A DNA stretch of 64,000 bases from CAVZQN01 sp963837395 (lineage in GTDB: Bacteria; Acidobacteriota; HRBIN11; JAKEFK01), in contig CAWINI010000002.1 of NCBI GenBank assembly GCA_963837395.1, forward strand, positions 248,001 through 312,000. Direction: 5' to 3'. Shown here one piece after another: positions 15,906 through 24,308 of the stretch. The position numbers and the translations under genes are program-made. The notes below the pieces were generated by a model, which saw only the letters and a list, made by a program, of their open reading frames with translations, had not been told where the DNA came from and did no database searches. The first letter of the stretch is position 1. Each line of letters starts with the position of its first letter.

Positions 15906-17075
15906 CTACGACGCGGATCCGGCAGGAGTTGTTGGTGAGGTCGCGTTTTCCTGGATAGCCACAACGGTGGGGTTTACGGTCACACCATCACGAACTTTTT
16001 GTAATCCTTCTACAACGATTTTTTCACCAGGTTTTAGTCCGGAATCGATTACCCATAATGAACCGATGCGATCACTTGCTTGAACTGGCCGCAAGGTGAC
16101 TTTGTTATCTGAGCCCACCACTGCGACACTGTAAGTTCCTTGCAATTCCTGAACTGCAACTTGAGGAACAAGTATTGCATCCTTCTTTTCATCAATTGCT
16201 GCACGAAGGCGTGCATATTGACCTGGTCTCAAGACATGATCAGGATTGGGAAATGATGCTTCAATTGCGAGAGTCCCGGTCTCTGGATCGACTGCACGGT
16301 CTGCATAAACAAGTCTTCCTTTGTAGTTGTGTACTGTACCATCCGCAAGAACCAATTCAAAAGAATCCGGAGTCTTGTCTTTACTTTGAGGCACTGCACC
16401 TTTCGCACGGGCAAGTCTTAGATAATCACGTTCGCTTACATTCGATCGCACATGAATCGAATCGATGTTAGATATCACAGTGAGGAGTGTATTTTCTCCA
16501 CGCCCAACTAGATTTCCTGGTTTTACCTGCGTCTTGCCAACCAATCCATCAATAGGGGAATAGACATTTGTATATCCGAGGTTTAATTCCGCATCTTTTT
16601 CTGAAGCCTTAGCCGCATCAACTGATGCACTTGCTGCCAGTTGCGCTGAAACTGCTGTATCGTATTCCTCTCTGGAAATTGCATTCTTTTCTACTAATGG
16701 TTTATAACGTGCAACATCCTGGTCCGCTTTCGCCAGCTGAGCTTGAGCTTCCGCACGCCGTCCGCGAGCTTGAGCTAAAGCTGCTCGAAGAGGTTGCGGA
16801 TCAATTGTGTAGAGAAGCTGACCTTTCTTAACAAATGTTCCTTCCTGGAAATCTACGGTTTCCAGAAATCCTTCAACTCGTGCGCGAATTTCTACATCAG
16901 CTGCACCAACAGTTTCTCCAACATTCTCCACGTAAATAGGTACAGTTTTTTGCAAAACGACTGCGACCTTTACGTCAGGCGGAGGGGGCGCAGTAACGGC
17001 TTCTTTTTTTCCACAAGAAGAAAGAATGAAGACGCAGAAGATGAAGAACGAAGCTCGCTGCAAGCAGTGTTTCAT
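15906..17075 (-). CDS. RND efflux periplasmic adaptor (membrane fusion protein), lipoprotein
   Basis: AcrA/MexA-type adaptor. The lipobox ILSSC (Cys21) gives a lipid anchor. It is followed by a Pro-rich linker, a biotinyl-lipoyl half motif (RVEGFLETVDFQEGTFVKKGQLLYTID), an Ala-rich coiled-coil hairpin, the second lipoyl half (YSPIDGLVGK) and the beta-barrel domain. The frame is open to 17,192, but ATG 17,075 has TGAGG 8 bases upstream and starts exactly at the lipoprotein signal. First gene of the efflux operon; the promoter must lie in the divergent gap 17,076-17,373. Confidence 0.92.
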   Translation of the reverse strand: MKHCLQRASFFIFCVFILSSCGKKEAVTAPPPPDVKVAVVLQKTVPIYVENVGETVGAADVEIRARVEGFLETVDFQEGTFVKKGQLLYTIDPQPLRAALAQARGRRAEAQAQLAKADQDVARYKPLVEKNAISREEYDTAVSAQLAASASVDAAKASEKDAELNLGYTNVYSPIDGLVGKTQVKPGNLVGRGENTLLTVISNIDSIHVRSNVSERDYLRLARAKGAVPQSKDKTPDSFELVLADGTVHNYKGRLVYADRAVDPETGTLAIEASFPNPDHVLRPGQYARLRAAIDEKKDAILVPQVAVQELQGTYSVAVVGSDNKVTLRPVQASDRIGSLWVIDSGLKPGEKIVVEGLQKVRDGVTVNPTVVAIQENATSPTTPAGSAS

Positions 17076-17229
17076 ATTTACCTCAGATGACTCAAGGAAA
17101 AGTTCGAGTAAAATTTGCAAGGTACATGCCACGATTGTCAGGTTGTAAGTATGTTGGGTTATTGTAGTCTGTAACAAAGAAAAGAGATACAAGGTTGGCT
17201 TTTTTTGATATGCGTTCTAATAGAATTTT

Positions 17230-17267
17230 CCTCCAAAATGTCGGAGCGAGCTACGGGATTTCGGAGG
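17230..17267. promoter_or_regulatory. Imperfect inverted repeat in the divergent promoter region
   Basis: CCTCCAAAAT (17,230-17,239) faces ATTTCGGAGG (17,258-17,267), one mismatch in ten, between the divergent adaptor and Tyr/Gly-rich protein genes. It could be an operator for either transcript; no regulator gene is adjacent. The rest of the 298-base gap shows nothing else I recognise. Confidence 0.3.
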
Positions 17268-17373
17268 CATCGTTTTGTGTATCAGCTAATTGCTCTCTTG
17301 CACTGTCCAATATAGGATGGCATTTAGTTTGCTCTCATACTTTAGTAATCCGAGTAATTACAGGAGAAAGAAA

Positions 17374-19623
17374 ATGAATGTGCGCAACAGATTTCTGTCT
17401 TTTTTGATTCTCATGGTGACATTCACGTTGGTGATGCCACCCTGGGTTTATTCGCAGGCTGCTCAAAGTCAACAGACGCAAACAACGCCAGCAGCCTCGG
17501 CAGGTACGGTCAAAAAAGCAGCAAATCCTCCCATCGAATGGCCGAAAGAATTTCAACAACCTAAAGGCAAACTCGTTGTGTACCAACCACAAATTGACGA
17601 ATGGCCTGATTATAAAATAGTTAAAGCGCGATCGGCGGTCGCTTTTCTACCAACCGGTGCAGACAATCCTTACCTGGGAATCATTGAGTTTCAAGCAAAA
17701 ACGGAAGTTGATTTCGAATCCAGGTTAGTAAAGCTGACAAACTTGCAACTCGTTGGAGCCAATTTCCCCAGCGCTACCAAAGAACAAAATGCGGACGCAC
17801 TTACTAAACTTCAGGGAATGGTGAATAGCAACACGGTTCGAAGTTTTGATTTAGATCGCATGCTGGTTTCGCTTGAACGCGGCGGTGTAAAAACTGTTGA
17901 ACTAAAAAACGATCCACCGAAAATCTTCTTCAGCAAAAAGCCTGCAGTTCTGATTATTTATGATGGCAAACCAATTTTAAGTCCGATCAAAGATTCTGAA
18001 CTGAAGTTTGTTGTGAACACAAATTGGGATGTTTTCTATCAAGAAAAATCAAAAACATATTTTATACGGAATGAAAAAACCTGGTGGAAAGCTGAAAACA
18101 CCAGTGGTCCTTTTACTCCTGCTGATAAGCTTCCTGATGATTTTAAGAAACTTCCAATGAACGACAATTGGAAGGATGTAATGCTCGCCATCCCCCCGGA
18201 AAAATTAAAAGCTGAAAACATGCCGGTCATTTTCGTATCTGAAGACCCGGCTGAGCTAATTCAGATCCAGGGAGAGCCTGATTACAAACCGATTCCGCAA
18301 ACATCTCTGACATGGGTTTCAAACTCGGACAGCAATCTCATTTTTAACCCGGCTGATAATTATTTTTACTATCTTGTTTCCGGACGCTGGTTTAAAACAC
18401 AAAGTTTGGATAATGGACCATGGACTTTTGCAACTACAAATCTGCCTGAAGATTTTAAGAATATCCCGGCTGATCATGCGATCGGAAAAGTTAGAGCATC
18501 AGTACCTGGAACGCGCGAAGCCGAAGAAGCGATCATTCAGGCCACCATTCCGCAAACTGCAAAGATTAACAAGAAAACAGCAAAGCCACCGCAAGTAACC
18601 TATGCCGGTGACAATCCCAAATTTGTTGCCATTGAATCGACCTCGTTGAAGCGCGCAGAAAATAGTCCGTTCGATGTAATTCAGTTAAATGATGAATTCT
18701 ATCTTTGTTATGAAGGTGTGTGGTTTGTTGGGAAAACTCCAGCCGGTCCGTGGGCTGTTGCAGAAAAAATCCCTGCAGAAATTTACAAAATTCCTCCGAG
18801 TGACCCGGCTCACAATGTAACCTATGTAACCGTTTATCAAGATGATGATGATTCAGATGATTATGTAACAGCTGCAGTTACTGCAGGATATTTCGGAACA
18901 ATGGTTGCTGCGGGCTGCGTGTATTGGGGAACCGGTTGGTATTATCCACCTTATTACTATTACGGCGGCTACTATCCATATTATTATCCGCACTATGGAA
19001 GCTACGGTGCCGCTGCCTGGTACAATCCGGCTACTGGAACTTTTGGCCGTAGCGGTTGGGCATATGGTCCATACGGTGGAGTTGGTTATGGTGCTCGTTA
19101 CAATCCCGGCACTGGAACTTACGCGCGTGGTGCAGCAGCATACGGACCTTATGGCGCACGTGGATACGCCGAAGCATACAATCCGCGAACAGGAACCGCT
19201 GCAAGAACGCGACAAGGATCCAACGCTTATGGGAATTGGGGAAGCAGCGCTGTTAGTCGCGGAAATGATTGGGTAAAGACCGGTCATTATCAAGGTCAGG
19301 AAGGCGGCGGGATGCGGTATCGTACTTCGGATGGCAACAGCGGATTTGTTGGACGTAAGGGCGATGATCTTTATGCAGGTAAAGATGGAAATGTTTACCG
19401 TCGTTCCGATAGTGGATGGCAAAGCTACGACAACGGAAATTGGAATAGCGTAGATAGAAATCGTTCAGACACAAATCAATTGGATCGTCAACGGAGTTCA
19501 CGTGAAGCAGGGAACTATCGCTCCGGGAGCTCACAATCATTTCAGCGAAATCGTTCCACAATGTCACGTGGCAGTTATGGTGGTTCCCGTGGTGGTGGTA
19601 TGCGTGGCGGTGGCCGTCGCTGA
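17374..19623 (+). CDS. Large exported protein with Tyr/Gly-rich YNPxTGT repeats
   Basis: Starts at ATG 17,374 (AGGAG 8 bases upstream), giving 749 residues. Residues 1-28 are a signal peptide (ends WVYSQ). The first ~500 residues hold repeated units built on a W-x-(2-4)-GPW/GPF core (WWKAENTSGPFTPADKLP, WFKTQSLDNGPWTFATTNLP, WFVGKTPAGPWAVAEKIP), each followed by an IP-like proline turn. Then come an Asp cluster (DDDDSDD), a Tyr-dense stretch (PPYYYYGGYYPYYYP) and three YNPxTGT units with YGPYG spacers (YNPATGTFGR, YNPGTGTYAR, YNPRTGTAAR). The tail is Arg/Gly/Ser-rich. I recall similar proteins named only 'carbohydrate-binding family V/XII'. Function is unknown; a secreted surface or wall-associated role is inferred. 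Confidence 0.85.
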   Translation: MNVRNRFLSFLILMVTFTLVMPPWVYSQAAQSQQTQTTPAASAGTVKKAANPPIEWPKEFQQPKGKLVVYQPQIDEWPDYKIVKARSAVAFLPTGADNPYLGIIEFQAKTEVDFESRLVKLTNLQLVGANFPSATKEQNADALTKLQGMVNSNTVRSFDLDRMLVSLERGGVKTVELKNDPPKIFFSKKPAVLIIYDGKPILSPIKDSELKFVVNTNWDVFYQEKSKTYFIRNEKTWWKAENTSGPFTPADKLPDDFKKLPMNDNWKDVMLAIPPEKLKAENMPVIFVSEDPAELIQIQGEPDYKPIPQTSLTWVSNSDSNLIFNPADNYFYYLVSGRWFKTQSLDNGPWTFATTNLPEDFKNIPADHAIGKVRASVPGTREAEEAIIQATIPQTAKINKKTAKPPQVTYAGDNPKFVAIESTSLKRAENSPFDVIQLNDEFYLCYEGVWFVGKTPAGPWAVAEKIPAEIYKIPPSDPAHNVTYVTVYQDDDDSDDYVTAAVTAGYFGTMVAAGCVYWGTGWYYPPYYYYGGYYPYYYPHYGSYGAAAWYNPATGTFGRSGWAYGPYGGVGYGARYNPGTGTYARGAAAYGPYGARGYAEAYNPRTGTAARTRQGSNAYGNWGSSAVSRGNDWVKTGHYQGQEGGGMRYRTSDGNSGFVGRKGDDLYAGKDGNVYRRSDSGWQSYDNGNWNSVDRNRSDTNQLDRQRSSREAGNYRSGSSQSFQRNRSTMSRGSYGGSRGGGMRGGGRR

Positions 19624-19643
19624 TAATCCGCAAAGAGTGAATT

Positions 19644-20549
19644 ATGAATAAAAAAGATCTAATCAAACGTGCACGTAAATTTTCTGAACCATATTGCATA
19701 ACGGACGGCAGCAAATTCAAGCTGAAGAAAATCGATCCTGGTGACACCGGCGAGCTTGAAGATGAAGACAAACCGCGTTCGAAGGAAGTTCTGGCAGAAG
19801 GTATCGAAGAACTTGCGGAGTTGCAGGACATGCTTTATGCCCAGGATAAATGGGCAGTGTTGCTGATTTTCCAGGCGATGGATGCTGCGGGAAAAGATGG
19901 AGCAATCAAGCATGTAATGTCTGGTATCAATCCTCAAGGCTGCCAGATATTTTCATTCAAATCGCCTTCATCCGAAGATCTGGATCATGATTTTCTTTGG
20001 CGGTGCATGAAGGCACTTCCTGAACGCGGACGCATCGGCATTTTCAATCGATCCTATTACGAAGAAGTATTAGTTGTGCGCGTACATCCCCAGTTTTTGG
20101 CTGGTCAAAAAATTCCACCAGAGCTCATTACGAAGGATGTATGGAATGAACGTTACAAAGACATTCGGAATTTCGAAAAATACCTTAGCAGGAATGGTGT
20201 TGTAGTCCGCAAATTCTTTCTTCATGTTTCGAACAAAGAACAGAAGAAACGGTTTTTGGAAAGGATCGACAATCCGGATAAGAACTGGAAGATGTCAGTG
20301 GCGGATGCGAAAGAGCGTGAACATTGGAAAGATTACATGGAAGCGTATGATGACATGATACGAAATACTGCAACTCCATACGCACCGTGGTATGTTGTGC
20401 CTGCCGATAACAAATGGTTTACGCGAATTGTAGTGGCCGCGGCAGTTATTGATACGCTCGCATCACTGAAGCTTCATTATCCAAAGGTAGATGATGCAAA
20501 ACGCAAAGAACTTCAAGCAGTAAAGCGCGCATTGCTATCACAAAAATAG
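19644..20549 (+). CDS. ppk2: Polyphosphate kinase 2 family (PPK2) nucleotide kinase
   Basis: Phosphorylates nucleoside mono- or diphosphates using polyphosphate. 301 residues, one PPK2 domain. The Walker A region is AMDAAGKDG (residues 78-86); the second conserved segment FNRSYYEEVLVVRVHP and the lid-region arginines follow. The length and the GEL-D-E N-terminus look like the short class I/III type; class cannot be fixed. It follows the Tyr/Gly-rich gene by 20 bases and is probably cotranscribed. A polyphosphate-glucokinase-like gene (29,858) and a Ppx/GppA gene (52,908) lie elsewhere in the window. Confidence 0.93.
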   Translation: MNKKDLIKRARKFSEPYCITDGSKFKLKKIDPGDTGELEDEDKPRSKEVLAEGIEELAELQDMLYAQDKWAVLLIFQAMDAAGKDGAIKHVMSGINPQGCQIFSFKSPSSEDLDHDFLWRCMKALPERGRIGIFNRSYYEEVLVVRVHPQFLAGQKIPPELITKDVWNERYKDIRNFEKYLSRNGVVVRKFFLHVSNKEQKKRFLERIDNPDKNWKMSVADAKEREHWKDYMEAYDDMIRNTATPYAPWYVVPADNKWFTRIVVAAAVIDTLASLKLHYPKVDDAKRKELQAVKRALLSQK

Positions 20550-20565
20550 ATGACAGACGTCTGAT

Positions 20566-20659
20566 TCTCCCCCTTATGAAGGGGGAGATGAAAGAGGGGG
20601 TTGGAGCGTCTTCAATGTTTCCAACCACCCCCTTTACCCCCTCCTTCATGAGGAGGGGG
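20566..20659. repeat. Composite hairpin repeat (C/G-tract palindromes)
   Basis: About 94 bases between ppk2 and the SulP gene. A perfect 10-bp hairpin, TCTCCCCCTT / AAGGGGGAGA with a 3-base loop, spans 20,566-20,588. A second, CCCCCTCCT / AGGAGGGGG with a 5-base loop, spans 20,637-20,659. A weaker GGGGTTGG / CCAACCACCCC pair lies between them. The mirrored layout looks like a small dispersed repeat (REP- or MITE-like) rather than an ordinary terminator, though it may also end the ppk2 transcript. Confidence 0.6.
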
Positions 20660-20703
20660 AACCAAGGCATTATCCGTTTTTCGAAACAGAACGAGATATC
20701 AAA

Positions 20704-22371
20704 ATGACATTGCGATCAATATTTCCGCCGGCCCAATGGCTGCGGGAATATGATCGCAGCTGGTTACCAAAAGATTTAATTGCCGGAATAACTCTGGCCG
20801 CCTACGCTGTTCCGGTTTCCCTTGCATACGCAACGCTTGCCGGGATGCCGCCGCAAAATGGAATTTATTGCTATTTGTTAGGCGGCTTGTTATACGCGTT
20901 ATTCGGCACATCACGTCAACTCGCCATCGGTCCTACTTCTGCTATTTCGATGCTGGTAGGTGTTACTATCGCTGCAATGGCTGGGGGAGATCCGGCTCGA
21001 TGGATTTCGATTGCCGGTTTAACTGCATTTGTCGTTGGGGTGATGTGTGTCATTGCCTGGGCATTAAAGCTGAGCACATTGATCAGCTTCATCAGCGAAA
21101 CCATCCTGGTTGGATTTAAGGCTGGTGCAGCGTTGAGCATTGCCATGACCCAGCTGCCGAAGATGTTCGGTGTCAAAGGTGGAGGCGAACATTTTTTCGA
21201 AAAAGTGTGGGTACTTATCAGCCAACTGGGTAGTACTAATATTATAGTACTATGTTTTGGACTCGCTTCTCTGGCTTTCCTGATACTGGGTGAAAAGATT
21301 TTGCCGGGCCGGCCTGTTGCATTACTTCTGGTGATTGTATCGATTGTTGTTGTCTCTGTAACTTCACTTCGCGAACACGGAATTTCGGTGGTCGGACAAA
21401 TCCCGCAAGGGTTACCTGCTTTAGGGCTTCCGTCGTTGCGACTTCGTGATGTAGATGGCGTGATACCGCTTGCATTTGCATGTTTCCTGCTGGCTTACAT
21501 CGAAGGAATTTCAGCCGCTCGTGCCATTGCAGATAAACACGGTTATGAGATTGATCCGCGACAGGAATTGCTAGGATTGGGTGCAGCGAATCTGGCAGTT
21601 GCATTCGGGCAAGGTTATCCGGTTGCCGGTGGTCTTTCGCAATCAGCTGTAAACGATAAAGCAGGCGCCAAAACTCCAACAGCTCTGGTATTTGCATCAA
21701 TTACTCTGGCACTATGTCTGCTTTTTCTGACCGGCTTGCTGCAAAATCTTCCCAATGTTGTCCTGGCCGCAATTGTTCTGATGGCCGTAAAAGGATTAAT
21801 TAACATCAGCGCGCTGCGACACATCTATCGAGTGAGTCGATTCGAATTCAAGATTGCAATGATTGCGTTCGCAGGGGTGTTATTGCTTGGGATTTTAAAA
21901 GGCGTGATCCTGGCTTCCATTGCATCAATTCTAATGTTGCTGGCACGTGCTTCCCGTCCACGAATTGCTTTTCTTGGCCGCATTCCAGGAACTCAACGAT
22001 TCTCTGATATGGAAAGAAATCCGGATAATGAACCTGTTCCGCATTTTGTGATCTTCCGCGTTGAAGCTGCCTTACTTTACTTTAATACCGACTACATCGA
22101 CAAAGTTGTTTTCGAAAAAATACGGTTCGCTCAAGATGTAAGATTTGTTATCTGTGATCTTTCAAATTCTCCGTTTGTGGATCTAGCAGGCGCACGGATG
22201 CTTTCAAAGTTGAATGACGATCTCGCTGCAAAAGGAATTACTCTACGATTGGCAGAAACTCGCTCCAGTGTGCGCGACACTCTTCGTGCAGAAGGATTCG
22301 AGGAAAAGATCGGGCGCATTAATCGTCATATTACAGTGAATGATCTGGTGAAATTACTCCCCACAGCATAG
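20704..22371 (+). CDS. SulP family anion permease with C-terminal STAS domain
   Basis: 555-residue inner-membrane transporter of sulfate, bicarbonate or other anions. The N-terminal half has the SulP signature (PQNGIYCYLLGGLLYALFGT near residue 50, then AIGPTSAISMLVG), and about 11-12 hydrophobic segments reach residue 420. Residues about 435-555 form a STAS domain (FRVEAALLYFNTDYI, ICDLSNSPFVDLAGARML). Sulfate and bicarbonate are both plausible: a carbonic anhydrase and an FGE are 13-15 kb away, too far to decide. ATG 20,704 lacks a strong ribosome binding site. Confidence 0.92.
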   Translation: MTLRSIFPPAQWLREYDRSWLPKDLIAGITLAAYAVPVSLAYATLAGMPPQNGIYCYLLGGLLYALFGTSRQLAIGPTSAISMLVGVTIAAMAGGDPARWISIAGLTAFVVGVMCVIAWALKLSTLISFISETILVGFKAGAALSIAMTQLPKMFGVKGGGEHFFEKVWVLISQLGSTNIIVLCFGLASLAFLILGEKILPGRPVALLLVIVSIVVVSVTSLREHGISVVGQIPQGLPALGLPSLRLRDVDGVIPLAFACFLLAYIEGISAARAIADKHGYEIDPRQELLGLGAANLAVAFGQGYPVAGGLSQSAVNDKAGAKTPTALVFASITLALCLLFLTGLLQNLPNVVLAAIVLMAVKGLINISALRHIYRVSRFEFKIAMIAFAGVLLLGILKGVILASIASILMLLARASRPRIAFLGRIPGTQRFSDMERNPDNEPVPHFVIFRVEAALLYFNTDYIDKVVFEKIRFAQDVRFVICDLSNSPFVDLAGARMLSKLNDDLAAKGITLRLAETRSSVRDTLRAEGFEEKIGRINRHITVNDLVKLLPTA

Positions 22372-22432
22372 AAGGTCTCGAGTATAAATACTTGAAATCA
22401 CCTATCCGAAAAACCAGAGCAAAATGTATATA

Positions 22433-22444
22433 CGACTAAAGTCC
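22433..22444. promoter_or_regulatory. DosR/NarL-like box upstream of sigma-54 activator 1
   Basis: CGACTAAAGTCC, 74 bases before the activator ATG. The core GACTAAAGTCC is the exact reverse complement of the site at 36,372-36,382 and matches the inner part of the DosR box known from mycobacteria (GGGACTWWAGTCCC). Regulator unknown; see findings. Confidence 0.45.
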
Positions 22445-22517
22445 TATATAAAGTGTGCAAGCCATTGTAGTACAGTCCATTTCAGCCTTGGAAAGGGTCA
22501 AAAATGGATGAGTTAAT

Positions 22518-24122
22518 ATGCAAACAATTTCTCAAGGTGCGACTTTTGATGAAAAGCCACGCCTTAATTTTGAACTTCTAATCTCTGAAATTTCTTCAAG
22601 TCTAATTCACCCTTTCACCGAAACCGATTCGGCAGTTAATTCGAGTCTTCAAAAAATTATCGATTTTATCGGCATTGATCGTGCTGCATTATTTCAGGAA
22701 GAATCACCGGGCAGCAAGACACTCATTCTCACACATTTGAGAATTCGGCCGGGATGCGGTCCGACAGAGAAGCCCTATCTGACAACAAAATCTTTTCCAT
22801 GGATGCTTAATGAACTGTCAAACGGCCGCGAAACCAGATATTCGCGAATTGATGATTTGCCGGAGGAAGCATCATTAGATAAACAAACTCTCCGCAAGTT
22901 CGGTTCTGAATATTCCGCAATGGCTGTTCCCTTGTTTGATGGCAATAGGTTTTATGGAATTCTCGCTCTCGCTGTGGCAAAGGAAATGGTCTGGCCCGAA
23001 GAGTTAGCGCCTCAATTGCGAGTAGTCGCGCACGTACTTTCCGCGGCCCTCATTCGAAGAAGAACAGAACAAAAACTGCGTGAAGCTTTGAAAGAGCTCG
23101 AAAAAACCAAAGCACAATTAGAACGTGAGAATCTTTATCTGCGTCAGGAAATAAATGTTCTAAATGCACCTGCAAAAATTATTTATCAAAGTGCGGTAAT
23201 GGAAAGTATATTGACGAAAGTACAACAAGTAGCTTCTACAAATTCCACCGTTTTGCTGATTGGCGAAACGGGAACTGGCAAAGAATTGGTCGCCTCCGCA
23301 ATTCATGAATTGAGCTCCCGTTCACATCGTGCAATGGTGCGGATCAATTGCAGTGCAATTCCGGCAGCGCTTGTTGAAAGCGAATTTTTTGGCAGAGAAA
23401 AAGGAGCATACACAGGAGCACTATCACGTCAAATCGGAAGATTTGAACTTGCCCATGAATCGACAATCTTTTTGGATGAAATTACAGAACTTCCTATGGA
23501 AACGCAGGTGAAGTTGCTGCGGGTCATCCAGGAAAGGGAAATCGAACGATTGGGGAATCCCAAACCGATACATATTGATGTTCGCATCATCGCTGCAACA
23601 AATCAAAATCTTGAGACTGCTGTTCAGGAAGGAAGATTTAGAGAGGATCTATATTACAGGATTAATGTTTTCCCGATCGAAATTCCTCCGTTAAGGGAAC
23701 GCTGTGATGATATTCCGATGTTGATCTGGTCTTTTGTAGATCAGCTTGCAGCAGAGTTTGGTAAAAAAGTCGAAAGCATTCCTGAAAAGAATATGGAAGC
23801 CCTCTGCAGGTATTCATGGCCTGGAAATGTACGCGAGCTCCGAAATGTAATCGAGAGAGCGATGATCGTTTCAAATTCCCCAAAATTAATTATTGAAGTA
23901 CCTAGATCAAGTTCACATATTTTAGCGTCAGCAAGTCTAACTTTAAGGGAACTGGAAATTCAGCACATTCGAAAAGTACTGGAAGGGGCATCATGGAAAA
24001 TAAGGGGAAGAAGGGGTGCAGCCGAAATTTTGGGAATGAAACCGACTACCTTAGAAACACGAATGGCGAAACTAGGCATTAGTCGTTCTGAAACAAAGAA
24101 TCGAGATTCGATTTCCTCTTAA
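22518..24122 (+). CDS. Sigma-54-dependent transcriptional activator with GAF sensor domain (paralog 1)
   Basis: 534 residues. About 40-195 is a GAF-type sensor domain, and about 190-220 a coiled linker (EKTKAQLERENLYLRQEI). The AAA+ domain at about 225-460 has Walker A GETGTGKE, Walker B TIFLDEITELP, and the sigma-54-contacting loop as GAYTGA instead of the usual GAFTGA. A Fis-type HTH lies at about 480-525 (RRGAAEILGMKPTTLETRMAKLGI). No receiver domain, so the signal is probably a small ligand bound by GAF. A close paralog lies at 26,987. It is followed by a repeat element and the MscS gene. I found no -24/-12 promoter in the window to name a target. Confidence 0.93.
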   Translation: MQTISQGATFDEKPRLNFELLISEISSSLIHPFTETDSAVNSSLQKIIDFIGIDRAALFQEESPGSKTLILTHLRIRPGCGPTEKPYLTTKSFPWMLNELSNGRETRYSRIDDLPEEASLDKQTLRKFGSEYSAMAVPLFDGNRFYGILALAVAKEMVWPEELAPQLRVVAHVLSAALIRRRTEQKLREALKELEKTKAQLERENLYLRQEINVLNAPAKIIYQSAVMESILTKVQQVASTNSTVLLIGETGTGKELVASAIHELSSRSHRAMVRINCSAIPAALVESEFFGREKGAYTGALSRQIGRFELAHESTIFLDEITELPMETQVKLLRVIQEREIERLGNPKPIHIDVRIIAATNQNLETAVQEGRFREDLYYRINVFPIEIPPLRERCDDIPMLIWSFVDQLAAEFGKKVESIPEKNMEALCRYSWPGNVRELRNVIERAMIVSNSPKLIIEVPRSSSHILASASLTLRELEIQHIRKVLEGASWKIRGRRGAAEILGMKPTTLETRMAKLGISRSETKNRDSISS

Positions 24123-24146
24123 TAGTGATACTGACCAGAATCTTAA

Positions 24147-24253
24147 ATATTAATCACGGAAACACTGAAGGCACTGAAATCAAGAAAATTTTTTCTTTAA
24201 AAAAATAAAAGCTTGGGTGAATTCCGTGTCTTCAGTGTTTCAGTGATTAATAT
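24147..24253. repeat. 107-base element with 28-bp inverted ends (MITE-like)
   Basis: Left end 24,147-24,174 and right end 24,226-24,253 are inverted copies agreeing at 26 of 28 positions (core AAACACTGAAG). The A/T-rich centre encodes nothing. Such ends with a short non-coding core fit a miniature inverted-repeat element or a long RNA hairpin. It occupies most of the 186-base gap between the activator and the MscS gene. Confidence 0.6.
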
Positions 24254-24308
24254 CTTTCCTCTTAGCTTGCGCCACGACTCATTCGAGATAAAATGGCAAT
24301 AATACTGT

